A stretch of 64,000 bases of DNA from Diphasiastrum complanatum (Eukaryota > Streptophyta > Lycopodiopsida > Lycopodiales > Lycopodiaceae). Below the pieces are notes generated by a model that searched no databases, was not told the origin of the DNA, and worked only from the letters and a program-made list of their open reading frames with translations. Shown piece by piece: positions 1 through 12,138 of this stretch (within the stretch, counting starts at the first letter, position 1; each line of letters begins with the position of its first letter). The DNA is taken from NCBI GenBank assembly GCA_029204225.1, contig CM055095.1, positions 51,032,841 through 51,096,840 on the forward strand. Direction: 5' to 3'. Made by a program: the position numbers and the translations under genes.

Positions 1-2530
1 AAATCTCGGAGGCATACATCACTGCTGGAACCACCCGTGTGTGAAACAACTGGCATCTAGTAGCGGGATCAAAAATATGATTCATTGTACAACCACGCTC
101 GAACTGGACCAATGCTGAAAGACCAGAAGAAATGTGCGCAAATGCAGCCTGGCGGAAACCAAGAAGGGGCGCAGTAAACAGGACTCCCAAGTACGTATAA
201 GAGGCAACAATGTCAACTTCCTGGCCGTCATAGAAGAATTGATAGTTGTGAAGGCTTTGTCGATTAGTGTTGAAAATCATGATCTTCGTCTTTTTTAAGT
301 TAACAGAGAGAGCCCAAGCAACACAAAACCGATGTAAGACCCGTAAGTGACACTGCAACCCTTCTGGTGAGGAAGAAAGCAGGACAATTTCATCAGCATA
401 AAGCATAATGGGGATGAGCAAATGAGCCAGCGGGCAACCATCTCCACCTTCTTCACGAATGAGGCGCTCAAGATCATCAATATAAAGTGCAAAGAGCGGA
501 GGGGATAGTGGACATCCTTGCTTGACGCCAACAGTGCTACGGATGGGAGAAGACAAATCAATACCCAGCCGAATACGTGCTAGAACTCTCTCATACAGAG
601 CAACCACTGCCGCGAGAATAGAGTCGGAAACGCCAAGCTGACGTAGTCTGCTGATCAAAAGATGACGGGAAACAGTATCAAAGGCCTTAGAGAGATCAAC
701 GAAACAAGCAAATACCTTCTTGCCCATATGCTTTGCCTCCTCAATGATAGTACGTAGAGTGAGGACATGATCAAGAGTGCTATAACCCCGGCGGAAGCCA
801 GCCTGGCCAATCGCATATAATAGTCGAGAATCAGCCTCTGCCGTAACGAAGTTCTGGAGAATAGTGGCGTACAACTTGGCCATGGTATGACCAATCATAA
901 TAGTTCAATAGTTGTGGACATTCATGGCATCGCCTGCTTTAAGAATGGGATGAAGGAGATTGGTGGCCCAAGGTATGGGGAAACCATCAACGACAGAACG
1001 GTTGAAACAGCGGGCCAGGAAAGGGGAGGCGAGTTCGGCAATTGGTTTGAGGAGCTCAGCTGAAAGGAGGTCAATGTCAGACGTACGATTGTTCTTGAGT
1101 TTGCAAATGGTGGCTTCAACCATGTCAGGAGAAAAGAGGTCACAGTGGGTAGGACGAGAAGAAAGAGAGATGGAAGGGTGAGCAGTTGTATATAGGTTGG
1201 TTGCATAGTCAACCCAGGATTGAAGAGGGATGGGTGCAATGGATAGGGGCTTATGAAGAAAGATCTTCCAAAAAGTAGCCGAGGAAGCAGAGTGGAGGGA
1301 GCGAAGGAGGTAGGAGGAACAGTAGGCCACTTTCTTTTTGCGGAGAAGGGAACGAAGCTGCTTTTTTGCGGAAGAAGACAGTGTAGAATTGGAGAATTTG
1401 AGGAACTCAACATATTTCTGGAAGAAAGAACCATCGTTGTCATACCATTTATTATGGGTACAACGATGAAAAGAGAAGCGGCAAGGGGGTGCAATGGCAT
1501 GAGCGGCAGTAGTCAGGGCGTGTGTTTAAAAGGAGGCTTGGGTAGTGACATCAAAGGAGGAAGGAAAGTGGTCCAGAAGACGAGAGACGTGGGCAACATA
1601 GGCCTGGGATTGATGAGGAGGTATACGATAGCAGGTGGGTCGAACAAAGAGGGAAGGTGGAGGAGAAGGCAGACTTGGCGCTGGGGAGAAGGAGAGGTAG
1701 AGCAGAGAGTGATTAGCGAGGATGGGGGTAGCAACGGTGAAGGATGCCAGGCGGGGCAATAAAGCAGGAGATGCAATGAAATAGTCCACTACGCTGTGAC
1801 CGCCACCAAATGGGTGGCAAGTATATGCAGAGGAGGATGGCCATTTAAGAAGACCATTGAGGATAATGAGACCGTGTGCTTGAGCCACCCTCAGAAGCTG
1901 TTCCCCAAAAAGAGTAACTGTCGCTGATGAATCCTGAGAATAACGGGCATAAGAGGTATCCAACGGATAAAGAGAGAGTTTGTCAGCATAGAACTCAGTT
2001 TGGCAAGCGGTTGTGCGTGCGTTAAAGTCCCCTGCAAGCAATATGTAACCCTGTAGAGAGAGTCTAGCAACGCCGTCAGAAAAGGCCTGAAAAGGATCAC
2101 CTCCCAAATCCATAAACACTGAAGTGTGGGGAGCAAAGTAGCACACTGTGACAAACAAGTCCTAGTCCAGCCCCAAGAAGGATGCAGGAATCTGAAGCCA
2201 CAAGTAACGGCCATAAGTATCCTAAGACACCAACCGAATAGAAGGAGTATACACCGACCTATACAAACATGCAACTCCACCAGAGGCCGGAAGTATCCTG
2301 CCCTGTAGCATAGGTCGTGGAGCAGAAATCCACTGAAAACCAAAAATGTGCAGAAGTGGGTGTGTGGAAGATTCATATATCTCTGCAAAAAGTAGAAAAT
2401 CAGCTGAACATAGATAGGTGTCAAGGTCAGCCGCTGTAGAAGAGGTGGAGAGGCCGCCGCAATCCCGAAAACCGAATGTGACGCTAGCCGGGGCTATTGG
2501 GCTGCTCCCATGCCCGAGTACCCCAACTTC
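1..2530 (-). pseudogene. LINE A ORF2 (endonuclease-reverse transcriptase), broken, partial
   Basis: ORF2 nicks target DNA and reverse-transcribes element RNA. The endonuclease half (about 2450-1630) carries GDFNA near 2017-2033, an SVVDYF motif and a final NHS in place of the usual DH. The RT half (about 1250-1) has FVDLSKAFD, VGVKQGCPLSP and then YADE at 389-400, where active enzymes have YADD. I read in-frame stops: TAG near 2219, TAG at about 2159-2161, TAA at 1526-1528 and TGA near 904. Between them the frame stays coding-like. The start was placed just after the ORF1 stop by comparison with LINE C, which has a similar G-rich start region at about 22600-22640. The C-terminal end lies outside the window. 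Confidence 0.85.
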
Positions 2531-3244
2531 CTATTGACGCTTGGAGAGAAAGCGAGGGTTGCCATTTGTAAATACCACCCGCTATCGTTTTGTCCTTGCC
2601 TCCTGAATAATAGTTTTACACTGTAACCATTGGCAGTGAGTAAGGTCATCATCTATGTAAATCTGAGAACCTCGGAGAGTACGACGCGCACGAAGAACTG
2701 TCTTCCGGTCGTCCATAGTTTTGAATTTGACAAATAATACCTTCGGATCATGCTGGAGGGGCCAAGCATACTGGATACCTGGAACTGAGAGCCCCATGCG
2801 TGAAGTAAACAAAGAGGTAACCTGGTCCAGTGCTGTGCCCTCAGTAGGAAGACCCCGGAATCTTAAGTTGAGCTTTTTGTCATCCCGACGTTGTTCTTCT
2901 GCCAAGACGCCTTGTACCGTGGTGTCTAAGGAGGGTGCTACAGAAGACGAAGAGGTGGTAGATGATCTCAAGGTAGAAGCCCATGATTTGGTCTCACGTA
3001 CTTCTTGCTCGAGAGTAGGTACTTTCTGTACATGTTCCACCGTCTCATGAAGCCGCTGTTCAAGAACGGGAATTCGGGCAGTGCACTCAACAGTGTCATG
3101 TATCTGGCGCTCAAGTAGGGGAAGCTTACTCATGGATGCCTTGGTATCCTCAACAGCACAGGAGATATTAGGGATGATGTCCCTCTGCAAAGCACTAAGC
3201 GCAGCACGAAGAGAAGCAATTTCAGCCTGTTGAGCGTCAATCGT

Positions 3245-3247
<3 letters not shown>
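2531..3247 (-). pseudogene. LINE A ORF1 (coiled-coil RNA-binding protein), 5'-truncated
   Basis: The protein starts inside a heptad-rich coiled coil. It is followed by an S/T-rich hinge and an RNA-binding domain containing LNLRFRGLP and, later, IYIDDDLTHCQW. LINE C ORF1 has the equivalent HNIRVRGIP and IYMDDDLTYIQ. This is the L1-type ORF1p layout: trimerising coil, RRM-like domain and C-terminal domain. A TAG at 2582-2584 interrupts the frame about 17 codons before the stop at 2531-2533 that matches the end of LINE C ORF1. Upstream the frame runs into translated CT repeat (poly Ser-Leu), which is not part of the protein. Confidence 0.8.

Positions 3248-3305
<58 letters not shown>
3248..3305. 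repeat. (GA)n/(CT)n microsatellite at the LINE A 5' junction
   Basis: About 29 uninterrupted GA units on the plus strand, which is CT in the orientation of LINE A. The element starts immediately at its inner edge. The outer flank is ordinary AT-rich DNA with a short GT run. Confidence 0.97.
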
Positions 3306-3307
<2 letters not shown>

Positions 3308-5700
3308 CATACAAGTGTGTCTGTGTGTAGTGATATATTGTTCTAAGTTGCATTGGGAAGCTGTTTCGAGCCCTCGGTGTTTCAAAACATCAGTTCCTAA
3401 GCTTCAAAAGACTAAGAAATGAAGTTTAAATTTGAAAATATGTTTTTGGGAGAAATAATTAGCTTTAACCCCGATTTCACGTCATATCACAAAGATAATG
3501 CTTGTGAATCCAAATTGAATAAACTATAGGGCAGACCTTGCAATGCTATTGGGGAAGGCACACAAGGTAGGGAAGCCACTACGAATCTATATTATACAAA
3601 TATAAAGATAAAATCAACTATTAGACGGTATACAATAGTACATTTATTATTCCAAGATCAATATTTTCTTGGATTGTGATTCAAATCATAAGCCATTCAA
3701 ATTAGGCTGATTTGAACCCCAATTTTTTTTTTAGGTGACGTTTTTTTTGCTCTGAATATTTGCCTTTTGACAATTTGACTCATTCCAAACCTCTCCTATA
3801 TCTAATGTAGGCCAACACAAAAATAAAATTCAATTGAATAAAAGTTTTACTAAGTCAACAAGCAAGCAACAAAGTTCTCAGATATCTCATCCTTGTGAAT
3901 TATCCTAGTTTCTTGAGGCCTATTAATAGGCATTTGATGACCTATTTATAGTATGAAAGGGCCCGTAATAGGGCTCGTTATATAAGTGCGATGGCCGATT
4001 CGAACAAGCCCATGAAAGATTGGATGCCATGTTGTCTAATCGACTACTATACCAAATAGATATGTAGGTGAGCTTTGCTAGAATTCTCATAGACACTTCT
4101 GTAAATTGTCAAAATGAATTTTTTTAATGCAATAAACAATATGTCATAGACACTTATTGCAATTAGGTTTAATTAAGCGCAAGCCTAAGGCTAGGGTAAT
4201 TAAGGGAACTGCTGCAATATTGCATATGGTCAAACTTCATAAGCATGGATCCGTTTCTACTTTTTGTGGTTGTCAAAAAGCAACTCAAAGTGTGCATTAG
4301 TACTAGAGGGGTTGATTGATGTTTTATTGCAAAGTATGCAATATATGCAGATTTTTTGTAGCCTTTATTGCAAGTATGGAGTATGGACAAAGATGTGTAC
4401 TTGCTAACTGGCCATAATCAATGTCAAATTTTTAAGTAGAAGCTAATGAAGTGAGACTTATCCAACATATGTTGTGGTAACGTTCTATTTAGCATTATTA
4501 CTTGTGACCAGTTGCACAAGATGATGAATCTATGGGGATAGAATCTAGGCTAACTCCATGCTAGATCTCATAACTGAATTGTAGCCATTGTCTTGAGAAT
4601 AGTCCTAGATCATCACTCTACTTGTCGTTGGTGGAAGCTTAATCTAATGAGCTTGAAACTACCTAGGGCCACTTTGAAGTTTGAACCTTATTTTTATGAT
4701 ATTTTTTCACTCCTAATAGCTATTCTGCAAGCTTCTTCATGAGAATATCAAAAAGAAAAAATCAAGAAGATTAGAATTTTGTTTTTCAAATCTTTCAATC
4801 GAAAACATTCTACAATTCTAGAACATGCAATGCATTCACTGATGAAACTTCAATATTTTCATATATGGGACTACATTATTGTGAATTTTACATTCAATTT
4901 TTTGCATGTCTACTCTTAAAAATCCTATATGAATTTTGAGGTCTATAGAGATAGATACGTGCATCCAAAGTTAGCCATTCAAGTGCTGATAAATATCACC
5001 AAAATTGGAAGTATCATATTTTGAAACGTATTGTAGCTTTGCTCTTCTAAATATGATGACAAAAGTGCATCGCCAAATGTATACATCTAAAACAAAAACA
5101 CATGGTCTGCTTTAGCATGATGTAGGTGAGGTTGAAGTTGGGGAAAATCCAAGTGATTCCTAGTCACTATTTGACGAATGAATGTTGAAGCCCCCCAGAA
5201 GATTTTGAATATTCTGAAAAATGAATACTGTTTTAAGATAAGTTTCTAAAAGTTGAGGTGTTGTAAGATATCTTGAAGAAAGTAGTACGATGGGCATTTA
5301 TATCCTTCTAGTGATTAGTCTTACTAATCTGACTTACCAATCATTAGCATAACTTTATTCTATATGTATTACGAACTATATATATTAGCATAGATTTCTC
5401 TGAAATGTTTCATTGAGGAGACGTATTACACTCCAACATGACACATGTACTTGTTATCTACCACGGCAATCTTATCTACCATTTTGCTACTCTCAAGACA
5501 CTAATATAGATTACTCTCCATTATCCTATTCTTCATTTCTATTACCCTATATTGTCCTCTTGGTACAACTCACATACTGAAAAGTTATTGATCCTGATTA
5601 GTTAAACTCTTTCTTAAAATTACACAGTTGGGCATCATATTTACTTGTTAGTATCTGACCATATGCTTCGGTTGGCATTATTCGCTGCTCTTCACCAATC
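3306..5700. other. AT-rich intergenic DNA, nothing recognised
   Basis: All frames are closed by frequent stops, and I recognise no protein motif, LTR end or RNA gene. The longest open stretch, about 73 codons at 4169-4390 on the minus strand, has no recognisable feature. Confidence 0.6.
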
Positions 5701-5706
5701 TCTCAA

Positions 5707-5725
5707 ACCCTACTAAACCCTAAAC
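5707..5725. repeat. Short telomere-like motif (CCCTAAA)
   Basis: The plus strand reads CCCTACTAAACCCTAAACC, so about two units of the plant telomere repeat lie 14 bp before a long CT tract. In many plant genes a telo-box plus a CT-rich stretch marks a 5' leader. Here a LINE fragment follows and no downstream coding region was found. Confidence 0.6.
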
Positions 5726-5735
5726 CATATCATTT

Positions 5736-5738
<3 letters not shown>

Positions 5739-5822
<84 letters not shown>
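5739..5822. repeat. (TC)n microsatellite, 84 bp, upstream of a LINE 3' fragment
   Basis: About 42 perfect TC units on the plus strand. The tract ends exactly where LINE 3'-UTR-like sequence starts. Confidence 0.97.
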
Positions 5823-5825
<3 letters not shown>

Positions 5826-6169
5826 CTTCTCGCCTTGTTACGAGAGTACACAGTTTTCACCCTCCTAGACGACGTCAACGACGGCCCATACCTCCTGATA
5901 CAGCTCGTATTACGTCTTTTTTCAGCAGCAGCAGTATCTGACACTATCTGATACTACTCTACTCTACTCTACTCTACTCATGGCAGCTATTCTTGGTCCC
6001 ACTTATGGACAGTTGGCAGTTTGTAGTTTACAGTTATATTACTCATTTTTCTTTTATGCATAGTTTTTTCTTGGAGACGTTTATATACGCTCCCATGGTT
6101 TTCACATACTTGACATGTACTCCTTTTGGTCTTATATGCCTTTGGCATGGAAAAGACATTAATAAAGCT
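5823..6169 (+). mobile_element. 5'-truncated LINE: 3' UTR only, flanked by CT tracts
   Basis: This stretch aligns with the 3' UTR of LINE C (about 24440-24718). Shared blocks include a segment with CAGCAGCA near 5920-5935, GGAGACGTTTATATACGCTCCCATGG near 6075-6100, CTTATATGCC, and the terminal GACATTAATAAAGCT. After that terminus both copies pass directly into CT repeat. A (TACTC)5 run sits at about 5955-5980. No coding sequence is retained. Confidence 0.85.
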
Positions 6170-6178
6170 TTCTTTCTT

Positions 6179-6256
<78 letters not shown>

Positions 6257-6280
6257 TCTCTCCTCTCTCTCTCTCTCTCC
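6170..6280. repeat. (CTTT)n/(CT)n microsatellite at the LINE 3' end
   Basis: Begins with a few TTTC units after AATAAAGCT, then becomes CT repeat with a few interruptions, ending before AAGCTTCGC. It is the counterpart of the CT tract at 24719-24801. Confidence 0.95.
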
Positions 6281-7290
6281 AAGCTTCGCATTCATCCTCA
6301 ACAACAAATGATTCGTGAGACTTTGTTGATCATGGGGATATCATATTTATAATGGAGACACATGAGAGTCCAAAAAGAGGTTTGTCTACACTTCCAAGCT
6401 TCACATTAGACTTAGTTCACCGTATAGAGTTGAGATCGATTGGAGTCAAAGAGTTGGGTAGGGTGTCGTGCCTTTATAATTATTCCTTACGTCCAACACT
6501 TACATTGGTCAAACGAGATGAGCAGACGAGCTATATCTGGGATAAGCTTTGTGGATGTGAGATGTCTATAATACTACATGCTATGTTCCATATATGAGAT
6601 CTTATTCAAACAGAGGAGATATTTCACTTATGGGTAATTTTGATGCCTGGACAAGGTGGAGTGTCAAAATGATTTTCATGACATGAAAACTCTTCATTTG
6701 CAGGCACAATATCATGAGTTCGGCAACATCAAGGTATTCATAAATAGAGATGGTCCAATCACCACTTACGGCGCACCTTCTTCATTTGGGTGAATCTCAT
6801 GTGCTAGTCATATATAATGGCCTAGCCAGGTGGCCTAATTCAAGTTGTTTCACATTCCACCTCGTACCCACATCCGAGTCTTCTCCCCTCATCTAGGTGA
6901 CATCAAACGTCAGTATCGCACTTTACATCAACATAAGAAGGTTGCCTAGTTGAAAACAAGGGATTCCTAAACTTCTTATTTAGATCTTCATCTAGTTGTT
7001 TCTAGCATGAATTTCATTTTTAAGCTCATCTCCCACCTTTGAATAATCTATATGCTTGGATCGAGTATGCCACCACTCTATGCATTTCCCGACAATAACC
7101 CCCATTACCATCTCACTCAAACTTCAAAGTTCTCATTTTTTACGTGAAGCCATTGATCAACTAAAACATGATCGTGTTGTGCACAAAGTGCCGAGGGCCT
7201 TGAGGCTGAACTCTATACACACTATTGACATCATTTCCCGTACTTGCTACTCTCCTCAATACTAGATAGAGATGTCATTTTTGGTTTCCC
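6281..7290. other. Uncertain DNA between LINE pieces
   Basis: No motif recognised. Part of it could be decayed LINE B 5' sequence, because recognisable LINE B RT begins close by and in the same orientation, but no endonuclease motif can be read. Confidence 0.4.
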
Positions 7291-9120
7291 ATCCTCTTGG
7301 TGTACCAATATCATCGACCCTGTATAGAAGAATGATGACCCCATGGAACATCATAGCCAAGTCACATCGAACCATCCTACAAACAACAATCAACAATGAG
7401 ATGGAATCTAGTTAGTTACTTGCTATGGGATAGGTTGGGTTCAAGGCATATCACCACATCTAATAATATCTAGGCATATCACCACATCTAACAATATCTT
7501 TACTCTCAAATCGCTTATCAAGGTGGCAAAGTTTCAAAGAGAGCGAGTTCATTTTTGCTTCATGGACCTAGAGAGAGCATTTGACTCATTACCAAGTCAC
7601 ATGCTCATTCAAAGACTTAGAGATCTTGGCTTCTGCACACACACACATAGTATTGAACTTATGGCATTGTACAAGAGAGTTATGGAATGTCTCAAGTTAG
7701 AGGAGGGTTTATCTCACACAGATAATAGCACCATTGGTATGAAACAAGGTTGTTCTTATCTCCCACACTATTTGGCTTGTACATTGATGAGCTCAAGACT
7801 GTTATTGATCGAGATGTTGGATAGGGATGTAGCCTTTGTGAAACTTTGATACTATATGTTGACGATATGATTCTAGTCTTGCCAACTAGAGAAGGTCTAT
7901 AGCGACATTTAAATAATTTGCATTCCTTTTGTACAGCCTAGGGGTTCGAGGTCAATGTGAAGAAGACCAAGATCATTATCTTCAATACATTTGGATCTTA
8001 TATGCAACGACATGAATTCACATTGGATGGGCAACCACTAGAGATTGTCTCTTCCTACACATACTTGGGGGACCTATGTTTAGTATGAGACAAGCATCTA
8101 TTGGGGAGGATCAATCTTCTCTTGCCAATTTGGAACAGCTTGGCTTCAAATGCCATAAACAAGACAATAACACACTCAAAGTAAGTGTCACTTGTTTCAC
8201 ACCCTTGTTGCCCCCACGACTATGTATGCTACAAAGACAAAGTGCACATGATTGACCTCCGTGAAGTGGATTGGCCTTACACAACTCTAGGTTTCTATGT
8301 TGGCATGTATGATACAGGCCAACAAGCCTTATGTTCCACATTTGATTACCCTAGCTAAGTTCACCATGTTTCTCATAGGTGAGGCAATTTTCCAGCTAAT
8401 CATTTATGTGCATAAAGTCTTGGGATTTGGAGATACTAAGGCAAAGAGATTGAGATATCATTGGCTAGCCTCATATCATCTTGGAAGATTTACAAGCAAG
8501 GACACCATCTATCATGGTCCTATGAAGCCTCTTGCCTGCTAGAGTCATTTGATTTCCATATCTCACCTTCCCGAGAGGATTCACCCATAAATCTGACGAC
8601 ATATTTACAGATCAATTATCCCAAATATTTGGTATGGTCCATGGGAATTGTGGGTCAAGCTAGATTTCTACAACACTCACTTCAGCAGGTGACCTGGTCA
8701 TGCTTCAATACCTAGACTCAAGGCTAACAATCTTAAAGTCAACTAAGAGTATCTTCACACAAGCTACACGTCTTGATTGGATGTTTCCATGGGACTCCTA
8801 GGAGGACAAGACTTGTTAGTTATGCGATATGGGGGAGTGGAAATAGAGGAGCACTTTATCTCGCTGCTCGATATGCTATGAGTTTAGAGAGAGATATTAT
8901 TGTCTGTTTCAAGATCAAAGAGTCACACTTTACTCATTGATATCATACATGGAACCACATTGCATAGCTCTAACGACACAAGAGATGCTTCATGTGCGGA
9001 GAGACCTATGTCATAGTGCCCACTCTTGGAGGATTCCCAGCCTCGCATTACCTCCTTTTTCCAAACATTGTCCCACGGCATATATGGAGTCAAGTTCGAA
9101 GTGATGACCATTCAAAGGAT
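7291..9120 (+). pseudogene. LINE B: decayed reverse transcriptase and C-terminal region
   Basis: Despite many stops and shifts, segments can be followed in order against LINEs A and C: a pre-RT segment with TILQTTINNE near 7370; FCFMDLERAFDS with LIQRLRDLGF near 7560-7640; IGMKQGC near 7735; YVDDMILV near 7855-7880 (YADD changed to YVDD); VNVKKTKIIIFN near 7955; SYTYLG near 8055; then a C-terminal stretch with YYCLFQD, SLISYMEPHCIAL and QEML near 8885-9000 that matches LINE C. No 3' CT tract is visible. It is much older than LINE C. Confidence 0.8.
7445..7500. repeat. 28-bp direct tandem duplication inside LINE B
   Basis: Two copies of a 28-bp unit starting GGCATATCACCACATCTAA, at 7445-7472 and 7473-7500, with two differences. 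It disrupts the RT frame. Confidence 0.9.
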
Positions 9121-9664
9121 GAGATGACCATTCCTTTTTGTTCCTAACACATCTTTAGATAAAATTAGGTTTCTCCTTTAAGATATTGAAGAATGCTAAA
9201 CCCTCCTCAACTTTTCTCAAATGCCAGACTTAATGCATCTTCTTCATGTTAAATGATTGCATCTTTTACATAAATTGAATGGTCCAATTCTTTTTATCAT
9301 TGAAATGCACAAAGCATTAGGTTACATTCATTCAAGAACATAACTATTAGCTTACTAATATTTTACATTCACAGCAAAAATAATTTGAGTTGTATGATGT
9401 AAGTGCATTCTCACTATCCAAGTCTGGGGTGGGCAGTTCAAATGTCAAAAAGCGTCATTTTTCAATAACATAGCAAATCTTCCACATGTTATTGCAAGGA
9501 CAAGATTCCATAGAATTTGATGACTTGAACGAAGCTTTGATTAAGTTACTACTACAACAAATGATTTGGGATAGCATTTCAGATAAAATTGTGCAGATTT
9601 TAATGCTTTAGAAGGGGTTAAGTAATTAAAAAAAGGGAACAACAAGTGAACTTCAACTGCTTAC

Positions 9665-9734
9665 CTTGAAATAACACCTTCAAGTAATCTTTTGAAGAGG
9701 CATTTACGACCATACTGAATCTTCCTTGAGATTC
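9665..9734 (-). other. Candidate internal exon (70 nt), unknown gene
   Basis: On the minus strand the segment is preceded by TTTTCAG and followed by GTAAGC, both near-consensus plant splice signals, and two of its frames are open. No homology recognised. It is short enough that chance is a real alternative. Confidence 0.2.
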
Positions 9735-11428
9735 CTGAAAACATCCCAACATAAAAAATGTTCAAACATACATAATTATAAGCAAATTGCTGCCCTGCTG
9801 TGAGAATAAAAATCTTGTGAGTTAAGTCATCTTCTTCATTCAATTTGGCATGTCAGCTTCAGAGGGGGTCACTTAATTCTAAAACTGTGACAAATCCTCA
9901 TGAGATGGCATGAAACTTTACTTCACTTCCAAGTTTGTTTGCTCAAATTTTCGAAATAAAAAAAAGTGCTCTCACAAAGTATGGGATACCTATACAGTAA
10001 CACCCATGTTTCCCCAACGTAGTTCAATAATATGTAACTTTAACATGTAAGGTCTATTCTAAGCATCACGTTATGGTTCAATTATTAGATTCTAACACAT
10101 GGAGAGCTAGTTGCAAGCATGATTGAAAGGTTCATTGATTTCATATTACATAAGAGGTTCAAAATCTAAACCCTTAAGAGTTTTTGATAACACAACCTTC
10201 AAGGAGGAAGACTATGCTGGAAATCATGGGAGAAGCAGCACTCGAGCAAAAGGTTCTTCAGGTTTGGCAAGCTACAATAAACTCTTTCAGGGGTTTGCTT
10301 CCTCTTAAATATGAATTATTAGGATCTCTGGGCTCAACCATATAGGACCACAGAAAAAAGTTTAGAGAAGTGAGGTTTCAAATGTTCTTGAAACAATCAC
10401 ATGTCAAATGAATTTGCGAACTCCATTTAGCCCCTAATATGGTCTATGTCCAACAATCTTCAAGTATAGACACCTGGAAATAGTTTGACTCACAAGTAGA
10501 TAGTGGAAATAGCTACCTGGGGCATTTCCTATCCTAACGGTCACCTTGGCAATTTAGTGGAAAGTTTTATTGCTATGATCCAGTAGTCTATGAGTCATGA
10601 CCAAGTTTTCCTTTACCTGGCTTCGCAACTTTTGAAATTAGCAATTTTTCACTTGTAGCCATATATTTTAGCAAATTTTCTTCCTTTGCTGTTTGCCCAT
10701 TTACAAAATTCTGTGAGCGAGAAGGCATACAACCTACACGCCCCATTAAATTACAGACAAGGTACTTGCTTCTTCATGAAACTTCATTTGCAACTTTGTT
10801 ACAGTCATCTAATAACATAAATGTTTATTTTTTATTTTGAACAATATCACCAACATAGCCTCTTACATCAAGACTGATAAAGTTGCACACCACTAGTATT
10901 TGCAACCGATTCAGAATCGAACTTTTTGAGAATCGGATGAATCAGCATGAATCATGGTTCTAAACCAGGTTCCTTCCAAAAGAACCGGAAAGAATTGGCA
11001 AAAAAAAAAAATTTGCATTTTTTTAATATGATGCTGAAAAATATCTATTGTAATATGTACAATGTCCACAATGTGTCTGAAATCTTATAGATGTTAGATT
11101 GCTATTGAAAACATACATTTGAAAGTTCACTGTTGCTAGTAGAAAGCTGAAGCCTGAAACCATATTACAATTCAGCATTCACAGAATCACAAGTGCACAT
11201 GACGATGTTGAATGGAAGCATTTCAAACTTCACAAACTAGATTGCATGTGATCCATCATCAAACATCCATCACACAATACACTAGGTAAACATTTGAATA
11301 CAAATCAGAACATTGAAAAGCCAAAACAAACAAACATTGATGTCACAATCAATATCAAAGAACAGTTTTTTTTTCTGGGTCAGATTCTTTCTGATTCGAA
11401 TTGAACCCGATAGACTCATTGACAAATT

Positions 11429-11452
11429 GCGGTTCGTTCACCAACGAACCGC
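11429..11452. repeat. Perfect 10-bp-arm hairpin with GCGGTTCGTT arms
   Basis: GCGGTTCGTT, loop CACC, AACGAACCGC. Another GCGGTTCG lies immediately downstream, and related GCGGTTC and TTCGCG motifs recur at about 13985-14045, so this may be the end of a small non-autonomous element. Confidence 0.7.
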
Positions 11453-12001
11453 GGTTCGTGGAAATATTACAGCAGTCACCACACTTGTGAACTGTAGATA
11501 AAGCTTGTTATAAAGAGGCTATAGCCTCTCACTTTCAAGTTGATAAGGTGGTTGGAAATTCCAAGAAATGCTACTTTTAAGAAGCCTATGAAACTAACAG
11601 GTGCCTATTTTTATACCCTAAGACAAACCCATAAGACATGGCCCTCAATTTTTTTACATGCTGTAGTGAAATTGTCTCACACATTTTTTTCGACATGAAC
11701 AAAGTTATGGTAGCAAATGCAAATCCAAACAAGAATTGTCACAACACTTTTTGGTCTCAAGTGAATTTGACTTCACCAGTTTGCAGTACATAATTGTTTA
11801 TCGAAACAGGTACATGAAGTTTGGCATATCTACATGAGCTAAGATAAAATTCAGAAGGCAGTTCGATATAAGGACTTTGTAAACAATACTTAAGTCTTAC
11901 ATACAAGAGACATTATTTCTTATCTATCACAACTTTGAAGTAGAGTACAAATTCACCATGTAACAAAATAAGCAAGACAAACGAGTGACAAGGAATATTA
12001 C

Positions 12002-12138
12002 CAAGTTTGGGTCACACTCCAGATTTGATTTTGGGGCCTCAACATGAGAAACAGTAGAATCCGTTTTCTGTACAAATAACTCTGATTTCTCAAGTTTTAT
12101 GCCCAGATTCGAGATATGTCCCAGATAAATGTTCCGAT
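12002..12138 (-). other. Candidate internal exon (137 nt), unknown gene
   Basis: On the minus strand it is flanked by TTTGACAG and GTAATA. One frame is open throughout and reads like protein (NIYLGHISNLGIKLEKSEL and onward, Lys/Glu-rich). It lies in the same orientation as the candidate exon at 9665-9734. Family not recognised. Confidence 0.25.

Larger units (their letters stand above)
1..3247 (-). mobile_element. LINE A: non-LTR retrotransposon, 5'-truncated, runs off the left edge
   Basis: Read on the minus strand, an ORF1 remnant (3247-2531) is followed directly by ORF2, with an AP-type endonuclease and then a reverse transcriptase. The 5' end stops inside the ORF1 coiled coil and abuts a 58-bp (CT)n tract (minus-strand sense). 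The 3' part lies beyond position 1. The RT resembles that of LINE C at 21349-24718 in the same window and is unlike the common angiosperm L1 and RTE types (it has an LYIDDLE-type motif after KQGCPLSP). Several in-frame stops make this copy inactive. Confidence 0.9.

Noticed and set aside
5720-6352. Open frames rich in Arg-Glu or Ser-Leu
   Set aside because: Translated CT/GA microsatellites only.
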